Assembly (NCBI GenBank): GCA_961205875.1 | Contig: OY540811.1 | Coordinates: 16,361,248-16,425,247, forward strand | Direction of reading: 5' to 3' | Origin: Sialis fuliginosa | Lineage: Eukaryota > Arthropoda > Insecta > Megaloptera > Sialidae | DNA: 64,000 bases | In this document: piece after piece, positions 34,147-46,921 of the stretch | Position numbering within the stretch: the first letter of the stretch is position 1 | How the letters are laid out: every line of letters begins with the position of its first letter | Program-made: the position numbers and the translations under genes | The notes under the pieces: model-generated | The model's input: only the letters and a program-made list of their open reading frames with translations | Databases searched by the model: none | What the model was told of the DNA's origin: nothing

Positions 34147-35264
34147 ATCACGGTTTGTTGCATTCACCGTCCAGTGACGGCTCGTGAATGAATGGGTAAC
34201 AAAATATAAAAAACGGCCAAGTGCGCGTGTTGGGCACGCACATGATAGGGTTCCGTAGTCATTCTCACTACGATTATAAAAAATAGTTATTCTAAAATGT
34301 TTTTTGATCTAGTGTTTGTTATTATTTTCATTGAAAGTACTAATTGAAAAAACACGGAACAAATCCGGATAGATCCATTTTAACAAATTAAATCTTTTTC
34401 TGTCTTTTTATAGTGGATTTTTTTAAAGCCATTTTAAAAGAGGTTTTAGAAATATTTAATCCACGATCTTTGGTCAGTGATACTTGAAAATACCGAATCG
34501 AAAAAATATCATTTCAGTTCAAAGTGGATTTATTCGGTTTTGAAAATGAATGAAAAGTTTAATCAATGTTAGATATAATATTCATGTAACCAAACTAAAA
34601 ATTTTTATAGAATAATTAGACCAATTACGCATTGATAAAAATACAATTCATATTTTTTAATGAAATGTAAAGGATTTTATTTAAAAAAACGAAGCCGCGT
34701 GGAAATTTCAAGTATTAAATATTTTTACAAATCGACAGTCGTTTGTTTTGTTTACTAAATCGGTCTTACTAAATTTGACATACATCAAATATAAGCTATT
34801 TTTGATCAAAATTTCATTTAATATTTCAAAGAAGATATACAATGCTTATTTCCCTTGTATATTATTAATAAAAATCGAATGAAAAAAAATGGAAAGAGAT
34901 AGGTACATTATTGGATATATTTTTTATTAGTAGAAAAAATGGTCTGTGAAAAAACATATAATAAAAATAATCTGTTTAAAATAATTTTTAAAGATTTTTA
35001 CAAGGTTCTAAAAAATGTTTATTCGAGTTTATAATCCTCTATCGATATTAATTTCTAACTGAACATATCAAATGTAATATTTAAAAACAAAATAACATAT
35101 ACAAACTTCTGAATAATTAAAATAAATATGTTCGATTTGCACATGATTACAATATATGATAGTTTAAAACTGAAAAACAGCTGACAACCCGCCCCTGATT
35201 ACAGGTCGCGAAACCTTTCCATAGTAACTTTGTATTTTCCCCCATCACGGTTTGTTGCATTCAC
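34147..35264. mobile_element. Candidate insertion bracketed by a perfect 21-bp direct repeat
   Basis: The 21-bp word at 34,147-34,167 (starting ATCACGGTTTGTTGC) is repeated exactly at 35,244-35,264. The intervening 1,076 bp starts with CGTCCAGTGACGGCTCGTG, a hAT-like CAGTG..CGGCTCG word, and includes at about 34,208-34,262 the AAAACGGCCAAGTGCG...AGGGTTCCGTAG block common in Lepidoptera. I read the direct repeat as a possible target-site duplication of a retroposed segment. A chance remnant of a dispersed repeat present twice is the alternative. No coding capacity is seen. Confidence 0.4.
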
Positions 35265-35944
35265 TGATTACAACATAATCACGTAGCTAACTTCAGTGCA
35301 CAGAACAAAACCGGGTACTTTTTATTTGATTGTTAAAGTTCTTTTATAAACTGCTTCGCTTTCAGCGAATGATAACATTAGAACTTATTTCACGGCCTAC
35401 TTCCAAAGTTTCACATTTCAAAAAAAACTTTTTATGTAAGCAATTTGAATATATTTTTATAGATACATATAGAAATAGTTGATGTAGATTTCCAGCTGGG
35501 TGGACATAATACATGGAAGTTTATTTTGTTGTTTTTGTTTTATGTATTCAATGGATTAAATCATTTTTGTTGGGGTGTTTTTTCAATCTATAAATAATTC
35601 TGAATAGGAAGCCGTCGTTATTTATTAACAGTTTGTGAACAAGTTCTATATCTATGAATAATTAACTATTAACGTATAATTAAATTGCAGTTGATATTTC
35701 CAGGGTTATTATAAAAGGTCACTTTTTTATATTCTTTACATTGTCCAATGTGATGTGTAATAAAACGTTGATTGCATTAACAAACAACATTTATTTATGC
35801 ATACGCTAAGAAGCTAAAAATTAGCTCATATCATAAACTTTAAATATCTTATGTGAAGAAAAGTACTTATCAAGTTATTAAAATTACGTTGAACGAAATT
35901 TTTCTTCGTTCCAATTAGAAACTGAGTTTCTAATTTATTATTAA

Positions 35945-36316
35945 TGTATATAAAAACGTTGGTGCGCATGTATGTGATCCTAACAGGCCTAAACCACTGG
36001 ACGTATCGAAGCCATTTTCACATGTTCGTTTGTTGCTGCGATAAATTTATAGATTTTTTGGATTTAATAGATGGCGCTGGGGTCGAGACATTTCGAAAAA
36101 TTGTATTTATGGTCCGATTTGACTCATATTCAGAATATATGTTAGTTAAGTGGACAGAGATATTTTTACAAAAAAATGGACCCGGTAGGTAACCCTAGAG
36201 TCGATTTTTTGGGTAGACAACGCGTGCCGGGTTAGCTAAAACAACAATTACAAACCTCAATACGTGACAGAGGGTGAAATATTAACTCCCGTGCGAAGTC
36301 AAGACGGGTCCGCTAG
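35945..36316 (+). mobile_element. Short Helitron with hairpin and CTAG 3' end
   Basis: Starts near TATATAAAAACGTTGGTGCG, continues with a CTAAACCACTGGACGTATCG word typical of insect Helitron 5' regions, and ends CTAG at 36,313-36,316, followed by T. The 3' hairpin is CCCGT-GCGAAGTCAAG-ACGGG, eight bases upstream of the end. There is a TAGATGGCGCTGG word at 36,070. The 82-codon frame at 35,944-36,192 lies entirely inside this element and is not a gene. The 5' TC dinucleotide is not clear. Confidence 0.7.
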
Positions 36317-36439
36317 TAATAACATAAAAACATATTAAGAATTATTGACGTATTCCAATTTTAACTGAATTTTGTAGAACAGTGAAACTAAATCATCCTG
36401 TATACGTCAAGTGTGGATATGAAAAAGTCCTAAACAAAT

Positions 36440-36610
36440 TTAAAAAGTGCCGGCAGAAATTGTAGAGATGTTTCAAGATTTGATTTTGTCTTGGTTTATC
36501 GCTCCTTGTCACCTCGGGGCAACTTTGGCGAGTTCCTTCGAGTATTTGTGTGTGTGTATGTGTATGGGAGTGGGTGGGTATGGGACACTATTTGAATCTG
36601 TAAAACAGCA
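36440..36610. other. Unique GC-richer island with GTGTGTATGTG run
   Basis: A balanced-composition block, then a short (GT)n/GGGTGGG run at 36,545-36,580. A 63-codon plus-strand frame exists (36,447) but resembles no family known to me. Possible conserved non-coding sequence or a decayed exon. Confidence 0.28.
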
Positions 36611-36959
36611 GTTCAGAAACTTGTATGTATACCTCTAAAGTTTACTTTAATGCCGAGTATGTTCTATTTTAAATAAAATTGTGTGACCGTGAATATTTTA
36701 TCATCAATTGATGTTTTATATAACATTGTAAAACAAATTGTGGGTTTTGTATTAACTTATGAAAATATCTTATAGTTTTCAAGGTATAGGCTATTAAAAT
36801 ATAAATATTGTAAATTGTAAATACAAAGAATGTATAATTGCCAGTTGTGTTGCGTATTTAATAAATAATAATAATTTGTCACATTGTGTACGATTTGTTT
36901 TATTTGTTAAAAGAAGATTTTAATAATTACAAAATGTTTAAATATATCAATTCATTGAA

Positions 36960-37170
36960 TTGTCAGCTTTCATTTGATACCCCACTCGCCAGGACTAAAT
37001 AAAAAAAAATGGTAACCCATTTACCTTCTGTAAAATTTAAAACGCCAAAGGCTAAAAAATTATTTTATAACTCAGGTCAAATCTCGACTTCTTAGGTCAA
37101 ACTGTTCAGTAACTAGAGGGCTGTGTCAGACAGACACAGTGTTGATTCCATAAGTGTTCTATTTCCGATT
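36960..37170. repeat. Dispersed repeat fragment, copy 2
   Basis: Shares TCAGCTTTCATTTGATACCC and the downstream GCCAGGA and CCATTTACC words with 25,650-25,715. Later it contains AACTCAGGTCAAATCTCG and a GTGTCAGACAGACACAGTG near-palindrome at about 37,124-37,142. Family unknown. Confidence 0.4.
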
Positions 37171-37454
37171 TCGGTTTGGATCACTAAAAAAGTATATTTT
37201 CATCACCAACTACTTTTCAGATAAAAAATCTATTTTCCAATCATTATTACATAAACATAGAACCCATCTTAAAAGAAAACAAAACACTAAAATTTGTTAT
37301 ATCTAAATGCGTCTTTGTTATGAGTTTGTATAGAAATTTAATCTGAACGTTTCAACTAAACGAAATACATCCAGAGAGCCTTGGCTCAATCTCAATTGTT
37401 TACAGTGAAGCGTTTCCTTGCATGATTTATTGTTTAAGATATGTTCTCTCGTAG

Positions 37455-37645
37455 CGCAACTGTATGTATATGTATGTATGTATATATGTAGGATATATTC
37501 AAAGTGAGGGTCGTAAGTTTTACATAAAAGAAAATGTATACTACCCTACACTTCATATTATCGATATAGTACCATAGTACATGTAAATATATATGTATGT
37601 ATATACATATAATAATATATCATACATGATATATGTATAATATGT
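37455..37645. repeat. TATG/TATA microsatellite cluster
   Basis: Two blocks (37,461-37,490 and 37,585-37,640) of TATGTATG and ATATATGTAT units, including palindromic ATGTATATACAT-type sequence. Confidence 0.7.
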
Positions 37646-37649
37646 TCAA

Positions 37650-39125
37650 AAACAAAAATACTGAACCCCAATTAACATATTAGAGAATCTAAAAATTAAT
37701 CAAATGTGATACATTTAAAAAATATATATATTGAACATTTTCTTCATCCGTTCGCGACGACTTTATTTAATAATAATCATTTATTCTGAAAATGATATTG
37801 AGTAATACACATCTATGCCACATATTAAGTAAAATTCTTCAGAATCTGCTTTCTTATCGATAAGAAATAATAAATAACAAAAAATACTAAAAATATGATT
37901 GATACTAAAAACTGATTCTCCGGATAATGAGATAAAAAACTCTTTTTTGGTTAATCATTAAATCACTAGCTCTCTCGCAAAGAATTATCGGACACATGTT
38001 GATATAAACTATTTATAAACTGTTTAGCTTAAAATAACTTTCACGGCCTTAAAAGTTTAACACACTAGTTCTGAATCAGTCTATATGTACTTTATGGGTC
38101 ATATACTACACACAAACTATAACAAAAAAGTTAAGTAGGCCAAAATTAACTAAACAACAAAAAGTGTAGTTGACTGTATAAGCTTCTGAATAGCCCTTAC
38201 CATTTTAATGTTCTATGAAATGTTACGATATATAACCAAAAATGAATAATACACTTTTTTTAACAAAAAAAAGAAGAAACCAAAATTGATTTTAAAAATA
38301 ATTCGCAACTAAAGTATTTATTTTACAAAATTATTGAGTAATTCTATTTTTATTACAGCAATCATATTCCGACAGTTTAATTATAAACCTACGAAAACAA
38401 AAATAAATGTATACAAGAAAAATTCAATCGACGTCAATATACAACACCAAGTCTAAAAATAATTTTGCGGAAAAACGATTTCGTATACTCAAACAAAAAA
38501 TATGTATGAGAATGGGAAAATTCATCGTTGTTAGCCATCGAATTATTTTTTTCATTTTAGAAAAAACTAATTAATTGAAATTTTCTAGGTTATTAGTTAT
38601 AATTATTATATGGCACAGTTTAATTTCTTGAAAAAATTTAAAGAATTTAAAGTAAAATTCGCTGAAAAAAACTGAGTAGATGTCATTATACTTTTTTACA
38701 AAATACTACATAAATAAATATTGTGTTACACATACAAATTTTATAATGCTATTATATTTGTACTTTGTACTATATTTGTGAAAAAATATATTTGTTAGCG
38801 ATTTCGATACGAAACACTAAAAATAATTCAACGATATAAATATGAATAAAACTATAAGATATATTTTTAGTTATCATGAATTATCAATGAAATATTCGAT
38901 TGATTGTCGACGATAAACTTTTCGAAAGCACGCACTCGCACGTACATTCATTCATAAAAATACAGTCTTAAATATAACCATCCTATCCAAGGCAATTTAA
39001 AGGATCAAAAGTTTTGAGAGAAATCTGAGAAAACATCGGTACAGTTCGTTTAACATCATGAGTCTTTCTCAAAAAAATGTACGCGCCAAGAAAATTTGAA
39101 TACGTGAAATCACATTTGTTTCAAT
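37650..39125. other. AT-rich sequence, nothing recognised
   Basis: No coding, repeat-border or structural signal that I can support. Confidence 0.4.
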
Positions 39126-39129
39126 AAAA

Positions 39130-39365
39130 ACTGAAAATACGCTGTTTTTGCCGCTTTCTCCTGTACCTTGTTTTTGTTATATTTATTTGCACTCGTCCCC
39201 GGAGCTCTATGCTGTTAATGGTTTCATGTCTTTGTGCTTTATTAAGTTGTGTAAAACTTTGATGTCTGTCCAAAGTAATAATAATAATAATAACAGCTAC
39301 ACGGACAAAAGCGGCTCGTAAAGATGAAGACAATGTGGCTGTGTAGTTTTATATTAAACGCGGGA
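39130..39365. other. Unique GC-richer island with (AAT)n
   Basis: Contains GTCCCCGGAGCTCTATG and ACAGCTACACGGACAAAAGC around a short (AAT)6-7 tract at about 39,275-39,292. A minus-strand frame of 70 codons is interrupted in character by the triplet repeat and is unrecognised. Candidate non-coding conserved block. Confidence 0.28.
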
Positions 39366-39899
39366 CGTTGTAACTTTATTTTGTTTATTATAATTCACTG
39401 AAATTTTACGAAAATATTCCGGAACATAATTATAATTTGTGTATACATTTTTCATATAAAATATTTTCGTTTGTTGTCATTTTGTGTACAATATAATATC
39501 AAAATTTTGTTATTTGCCTGCTAAATATACAAATTGTTGTGAATATTTCAGGTGTTTCTGTAAATAACATTGCAAAATATTGATCTATCAGATTGCATCA
39601 GATTCTAAAAGCTCTAACAAACTACCAATAATTTTTATTTATATGTCAATATATGTATAGAATATTTGATGGTAAATATTAACAAAATTAACTCGTTTTA
39701 CAAAGTATTTATTATGACAAAAATATAGATAGTTTATTATTAGTTTATGTTTCACTTTCCACGTTTTTACAATCGGAAACAAATGTTTAGTATTGTCATT
39801 TTTTTTATATTTTTGTATTATGTATATATGTATGTCTCCATTTTCCATCTTTTATCAGATAGCTAGAAATATTTATTTTATATAATTAGATAAATTGAG

Positions 39900-40265
39900 A
39901 TAAATTTTTGTAAGAGTATATTTCAAAACAAAGTGGTAACCTATATTCTAGGAAATTGAATGTTCTACAAAAAAGATTCTATAAAATTTTAACGTAGCAT
40001 GTGTCATTCTTGAGATATCTTGAAAAAAAAAATATTTTGAGATGCCACCTCTCCCCTTATAAACGATTTTGGTGATTTTAGAATGGGACCGTCCTCAAGC
40101 CAGACCCAAACAGCCAACCAAGATTCATTAATATCGGTCAGTGGTTAATGAGTTATGGGTATGACAAAGATTCAGGGGACAGACAAACAGACACGGAACG
40201 AAAATTGTTTGTCTTGACCTGAAACGGAAAGATCAAGTTAAAATTTTGAAATCGGAGAACAATTT
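39900..40265. repeat. Dispersed repeat copy, related to 61,205-61,375
   Basis: Shares with 61.2 kb: TATAAAATTTT.ACGTA, GTC.TTCTTGAGATA, a TTTTG.GATG.CACC block, and CGATTTT..TGATTTT, then CCAACCAAG.TTCATTAATA. The downstream part (ATGAGTTATGGGTATGACAA, then GACAGACAAACAGACAC) is typical of 3' regions of insect retroposons that carry GACAGACAGAC runs. No reading frame is retained. Confidence 0.5.
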
Positions 40266-40269
40266 TTTT

Positions 40270-41395
40270 CTCATTTTAAAACGATCACAAAGCTTCTCGT
40301 ATCTTCGATATGGCAAGGAAGCAAAAATTGATAATAAAGATGATGACATTTATAAATCCAAATGAATATAAAGATACAATCGGCATTAGTTGTTTTTGTT
40401 ATACGAATAAAGGAGATAAAGGTATAATAATTTTGTATTTGTAAATTTTATTTCATTGTGGTTAATATTTACTCACAAGCAAGGATAATGATATTATAAC
40501 ATAAACAATGCTGCAAAAATAAATTTTAGTTATTCTTCCCATGTGTATAATTCTTCATTGAAGAATATATAATAAAGTTTAAGTTTTCTAACAGTAAGAG
40601 CTAAAAGTGGTTCCTTTGAGAGTAATTGTGTTTAAATTCCAAAACAAAAGTCTACTATTTTTAACGGTAAATTTTAGTTTCGAACAAAAGCATATCGATA
40701 TGGTGATAAATAATGTTTTATTTTTCTACTTCCAAAGTCAGGTGGGACAAATTATTGTAGTATTGTGTTGCAAAAGTTTGCAAAAGATAATTTATTTTTT
40801 AAAGTACCTATTCTTATACACAAGGCTCGGCGATATTTTAAAATTATTATATTAAAAACTATATTACTTAAAATATGTGTATAATCTAAGATCTTAAAAT
40901 GGTGCCGCTGACATAACTCTTACTGGAGTATCAATAGTTATTACCTATTCCTGAATGTTTCGACCATCAATTCTATTACAATGACATATAAATGCAGTTA
41001 CGAGCATATGTATTCATTTACAATTTGACGAATCGAGAGGGACTTCTCAAGAAAAAAATTAAAATTAACAGTTAAGAGAGTAATGTGTCCCAATCGATCA
41101 ACAGTATGGAACGTTTGCTGTACTATGTTTCTAAAATATTGGCATAGAAAAAAATTTGAGGCAAGAAATAACACCTTTGCCTAGCGAATACCGTTCATCA
41201 CGATTTGTGTAATAAGTTCCTACATGAATTTTTATTGTTTTCGTATTTTCGTTGTCACTGGCAAATTGTAAAGAATATTATTGGATCGATTTAAACGTAA
41301 TTTTGTTTACTTTGATTGATTATTTCTTTAAAACAATTCATTGCGTCGTTGCACATCTTAAGAGCAAGTATATTGTTTTTTGGGATTGATGGGCT
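40270..41395. other. AT-rich sequence, no gene supported
   Basis: An 82-codon plus-strand frame (40,607-40,855) has AT-driven composition (F, L, I, K, V) and no recognisable motif. The block 41,040-41,230 is slightly GC-richer without similarity that I can name. Confidence 0.35.
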
Positions 41396-41402
41396 ACTTT
41401 TT

Positions 41403-41909
41403 AGGGTTCCAAAGAAACCCTATTAATCTCACTTTGTCGTCCGTCTTTCCTTTTCAGTCAAACAAAATATCTCATAAAATATATAAGCTAGAAACTTGCA
41501 ATTTTACTGAACATGTAAAATGATGCTCTCTTGTAAATAGTAAAAGATGTACGTTGTTGAAAAAATAATACTTCTAAGGAGTTAAAACTATGTAAACAAA
41601 TATTTTTTTTATACCAAGGTATGTGGCACGTCAAAATATATATAATCAAATCAGTGGAATTTGACCCTTTTTCTTATTTTTTTCTAAATCAAAAATTGTG
41701 CCTGCAGGGGGCTTTAAAGCAAATCCAAAAAAAAAACTGTATACCAAGACGTGTGGGGTATCAACATTTAGATCTCAATCAGTAGAATTTGTGGGGTATC
41801 AAAATGTAGATCTCAATTAGTATAATATAGCTCTATTTTTATATTATTTTATCAAAAATGCATCTGTGGCTCCAAACAGCCCACGTAGTACGTACTTCGG
41901 AACCCTTAT
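41403..41909. repeat. Lepidopteran-type AGGGTTCC...GGAACCCT repeat
   Basis: The left end TAGGGTTCCAAAGAAACCCT and right end CTTCGGAACCCTTA form short inverse termini. The interior contains CTCACTTTGTCGTCCGTC, AAAATATCTCATAAAAT and AGCTAGAAACTTGCAA words shared with 13,655-13,800 (inverted) and 12,150-12,310. At about 41,755-41,820 there is a tandem duplication of a roughly 40-bp unit (GTGGGGTATCAA.A..TAGATCTCAAT). No coding frame. Confidence 0.55.
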
Positions 41910-42650
41910 GACGTACACTCGTGTATGTCTTGAGTAGTATTAACCGAATTTTTATTATTTGTAATTCTCATGAACCCATGTTACTTATAAAACAACTTAC
42001 TCTTTATTAAATCAATTTAATAACCTACCAAAGTCCGCAAATATAGTTTGTTTTTTAAATTATAACCTTTTATTTTGTATATATTTTTTCTCCAGTAATG
42101 AACAACATAAAAGCAGTAATAAACACTTGCTAATGATTACAAAATGATAATTACTACTACACAAACGTTATAAAATATAAAGAGTCGTAAAATTTAAAAC
42201 AATATAAAATATTAACATAAGAAAATACACTTTTCTTGACAGTCTCCCGAACCGCGATTGTTATTTGTCCAATGTTTTCAAACAAAATGATCAATTATCA
42301 TAAAATCATTTTTAATTCAGTACATTTAATTTCAGAATGTTCAACAGTGGGGTATTGTTAACTGCTGGTGCCAGTACCTTATGACACCAACGAAAAATAT
42401 CAGTACATGTGACATGAATGTATGTAATAGTATGTACATATGTAACGAAATCAATTTTAAACAAATGCACGTAAATTTTATCCCATTGGTCTGCGTGATT
42501 TACGTTTCATCGCACATTATCAAACGCTGATTATCAACGATTAATTATCCATTACTTACACCCAGGAACCCAGACACAAATATTACATATCACATTAATT
42601 AATTCCAATAAAAACGAGAAACAAATAACAAACGATTTGAAACCAACATG
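41910..42650. other. AT-rich sequence, nothing recognised
   Basis: No supported feature. Confidence 0.4.
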
Positions 42651-42689
42651 GATGTTACACAATTAAAATGTTTGCTTGAAAAATTCCCT

Positions 42690-42880
42690 GCTGCACAAAC
42701 ATGCCCGATTGGTGATGCGGTGGAAGGGGGTGGCAGTGTGGGATGTAAAGGGGGCATAGGGTGTGTGAAATTGTCGGGTTCCGGAATCGGTGGGTGAATT
42801 CTGCGCTATTAAACTTCCGTTGAAATGATTTGTTTAGTAATTGCCAAAGACTGAATCTGATGTAACTGGTATTCATATTT
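42690..42880. other. GC-rich unique island (G-rich plus strand)
   Basis: GATGCGGTGGAAGGGGGTGG, GGGGGCATAGGG and GTCGGGTTCCGGAATCGGTG make this one of the most GC-rich unique blocks in the window. A 73-codon minus-strand frame covers it but shows no known domain. Its proline/histidine-rich centre follows from the G-runs. It may be a conserved regulatory element; several G-tracts could form a quadruplex. Confidence 0.32.
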
Positions 42881-43479
42881 TTTAACGCATCATTGGTTTG
42901 TACGTATTTTTTATTATTTTATATACTGATTTAATTTGGTTTAGTAAATTAGTATGATGTCAGTAAATGTATATATTTTTTCTATTTGTTATTGATACTG
43001 AAGTTATTTTAGTATTTGATTTCATTTTTGTATTGAATTAAGAAGAAATTTAAAGGGTTTATCGCTGTAAGACGAAACTTTTTTGAAGATTTTAACACCA
43101 CTGTGATAAAAAAATCGATTTTTTGTAATATTTTCTTAGTACATACAATATACATACATTTAAAAATATCTCCAAAAAATTTAAGTCAAAATATTAAAAA
43201 TTGATGAAGATACAATGTAAGTAAAAAATCTTAATTTTTGACAAATTAAATATGTACTTAAACATTCAATCGTTGAATAAATTTTCTTTAAAAAATAATC
43301 ACAAAGCTTTTCGTATTTTCGATAATAAAACAACTCGTAACAAAGATACGCATTTTATTCATTATTGAATAAAAATCACAATTGCCATGGAAAACTAAAA
43401 TATTTTTGTAAAACTACAACAATCACTCGAGTGCAATATTAAAAAGTCAAGTAAGCTTTGGAAAAAAGAATACTTGATG

Positions 43480-43750
43480 TTTACAAATTTATTCTGGACC
43501 CGCTAGGCTGATTTGGCTCATATTCAGAATAATATGTGTGTACAAAATACTTTTATGTACAAATATTTCCGATAGGTAGCGTTAGGGGTCTCATATCACT
43601 ATTTCTATATTTATATACATACATTTGACATTTGGTTAGGATAGGTGAGGTTAGGGGGTTGTTTTTTCCCCTAAAAACCCCACCCCCGTGGTATTTTTCC
43701 GCCAGGACTAATAAAACTAATTACAACCCTCCATACATGACTCTAGTATT
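43480..43750. mobile_element. Degraded Helitron-like fragment
   Basis: Shares TTTGGCTCATATTCAGAATA, a GGTAGCGTTAGGG block and CTAATTACAACCCTCCATAC with the Helitron at 36,110-36,275 in the same order. The 3' hairpin and CTAG end are lost. Confidence 0.5.
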
Positions 43751-44829
43751 TATATAATATAATTTAGCGGTGCGGTATAGGTACACCTTTATTTTCGTAA
43801 TTTCATTTTATAATACTTATCTTTAGATATTATTCTTCCCATATTCCATTTTTTTTTGTAATATCCAACACATACTCTTTATAGAGATCACATACACGGA
43901 AACAATAACTGTAATTAAATTTATAAAATTATACTTAATGAAAATATAATACAAGCGCATTGTTACATCTGCAAAATGTTATCTTAGGTATAAAATAACA
44001 GTTTCATAATTTATTTAGTATAAACTGGAAAATATAAACTGGGAAACATGATATACCATCTCATTCCAAATGAGAAATGATGAAGGTGAGAAATAAAAAT
44101 ATATAATTTATCTTCCTTTCATTAAAAGCGGGGGGTTGATTCTTAAAATATGTTCAGCCTGTACAGGCCATTTACCTATCTGTTTTATATAGCAATAAAT
44201 TTTTTCATATTTATTTGTGAATAGTAGTAAAATGTAAATGATAATTTATGTGGCAAAGTTTTCTTTATCATTTGTTTTAACGCTACATTAAATAATATTA
44301 ATTTTTATTTCAAAATAAAATTAATATTTTTTTAAATTTTGTTTTGTTTCTTTCTGTTATCTAATATTGTTAATAAACTTGTTTTCTATGTTAAATGTGT
44401 CATTAAACATCCCATTGTATTAAATCTTAAATAATGCACTATGTAATAATATTGAATTGAAAACTTATATGATATGTAGACTGTACGTGTATATATTTCA
44501 TGAACTGCAATAATAACATACAAAAATTGAGTTCTTAGAAATTTCAACACCGTAAATACGTATGATAGTATCAGTGATTACTAAGGAAGGGTTTTAAGTC
44601 TAGAAATATAAAATGACTCCACTCGGTTAAGATATAATGGGCACCGTGTTTACAATAAGTAATCAAATTCTACATGAATATAAAAAAAAATTTGTCCCGT
44701 TAACCTCCCAACGTTTTTCAATAATATTTTACTATTCTGTAGTGAACTCTCAATTACGAATCATTTCTTTCTATCAAGGGGGAGATCTATTTACAACATT
44801 CAAAAATTTCAATTTTTTTGCATAAAATG

Positions 44830-45310
44830 TTAGTCAAACATGACTGTGTAGAATATCATCCTAAAATTTTAGAGCGAAATTCGCAGTCCTTTGTAAGTTA
44901 TAGCCTATGAATGCTACTGAGTTATCAACTCAACCATTTGAGTCTTGAAACTTTAAATGCGTTTTTCTGAAAACCATTTTTTGTAATTCTCATGCAAGAT
45001 AACTCAAAAACTATTTAATCGATCATTTTGCACACATGGATAATATAATTACCTTCTATGTGAAGTTCATTAAAATTTATTTTAAAAAACTAATTTTTCA
45101 TTATCTATATAGTAATTTCATGAAAATTCAAACTTTTTTTCAAACACATACCATTTTTTTTGGATCACATAGAAAGTGTGGGTCTTAAAAATCTAATACT
45201 TGTTTCTGATGTTTCCGATCAATATAGTAGACACTAGATTGCTCGCCGTGGAACAACTCACAATCAGGCGGCAACCGTCTGTGAAACAAGTGTCGTACAA
45301 CCACCATTTA
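44830..45310. repeat. Probable dispersed repeat with GC-rich edge
   Basis: A sharp composition change at 45,225-45,300 (TGCTCGCCGTGGAACAACTC, CAGGCGGCAACCGTC) follows long AT-rich text of repeat character (AACTCAAAAACTATTTAATC). A minus-strand frame of about 40 codons starts with ATG at about 45,309 and runs across the GC-rich edge, but it is not recognisable. I believe this is mobile-element-derived; only one copy is present here, so the call is weak. Confidence 0.28.
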
Positions 45311-46921
45311 AAAAAAATTATAAATAACAAAATTATTTTTGAAAATTAAAATATATTATAATTTGCATATAAATTTTAATTATGTAGAATCAATAGTTTC
45401 GACACAAATAAATGTTTAGAATTCGCTTATTTTAGGTTGCTTTATTGGATCTCTCTCCTTAAGAAACTTAAGAAAAAAATTCATTCAATAAACAAAAATT
45501 GAAACTTTGATACTACACGAAGTTATATATAGACATAACGACAACTAAATTTTTAAGAATTAGAACTCTTGAGGGCGCTATTGACCGCTTCCATTATTCA
45601 CGACCAAATTTAAACTTTTATTCGGTTGTGGCGGAAGTGCGCGAAGGTCGACCTCCTTTGCAGATAAAACAATGTTCGTTAACATTGAAAATTTAAATGC
45701 AAATTTTTCTTTGTACAAGTGAAATAAAAGGAGAATTTAAATGCGAAATATACATGAATAATCCACGCTACTTCATGCCAAAAAAAAAGAATTTTCATTT
45801 TTATTACCGTGTAACATTATAACGTAACGCAAACTTAATATTGCCAGTTACATGTGTTTCGCAGGTCCCCTTTATTAAAAACTGTTCAGAGAGAAAGACG
45901 AAAAAAAACCGAGAATTTTATTAAAGTGCTGGCACACAATTTTCAATTATTTTAAAATATTCTACTTTATTATATTTTGCTCTTTCGCAAGATATTTTTA
46001 ATAAAAATTCAAATTTATACTTAAAAGTTTTGAATTCGTACGTCGCGTCGTGCTTAATTTGGTATTTTAAGCAAAAATTAAATTAGTAAATACAACAAAA
46101 AAATCTTTGTACTTCCTTTTTTACATCAACTAGCACCTTTGATCCATATTAAAGTCGAGATATGTACATTGTGTATGTTAAACGATTTTTTTATTCAAAA
46201 TAATTTCTTTAACATTAGTCACTATTATAATACCAGATATTATTAGCAAGTTCTTCTTCCAAATATAATTAAATATTAACTATATATCTTATTTTGGAAA
46301 TATTTATAATAATAAAGACAATTTGAAGCAATATTTTTTTCGAATGAATATTACAAGTAGAGAAATATTTCATATTTTCATTTCTTATTTCAGTATCAAT
46401 GTGTCATCACATCATCGCAACGTAAATAATAAATAAAAATATGCTCTATATATTTAAATTATGAACATAAACTTTTTTAAAACAACCCACACACATTGTC
46501 GCCCTTTTTACAAAGTAAAATTTAAGAATATATTATGGATGCATATGAACACATAAATGTTGTGATAGCAACTTCTGTGGCAAAACTACCCTTACCGTGT
46601 TGTCTTTGAAAATAACACAGAGAATGTTATGTAGCAGGTGTTACTTTGGCTAATGGCGGAATCGATCGCTCTATATTCTAATATCAAATTGTTTCGGAAC
46701 ACCTAAACGAATTTGAACTGTTCCATCTAAAAAAAGACTAACTCCACACAGCAGAAATATTTTTTTTATATTATACATACATTTACTTTACCAAAATTTG
46801 AGTTAATTATTTTCATATACATTATTATAAATACGTATGAGTAAAAAAATATATAAATATAATTTTAAAGCAGAAACAAAATCGTTAATAAACAGTTGTT
46901 TTTCTTTTTATTATAACTATC

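Noticed and set aside
35944..36192. 82-codon plus-strand frame
   Set aside because: Lies wholly inside a Helitron and has no Rep/helicase similarity.
45225..45310. Short coding exon on the minus strand with an internal GTGAGT
   Set aside because: The surrounding text looks like a dispersed repeat and the donor would leave a very short exon. No support for a host gene.
46560..46690. Minus-strand exon ending in a CACG|GTAAGG donor
   Set aside because: The acceptor candidate lacks a polypyrimidine tract and the translation is unremarkable, so evidence is too weak.
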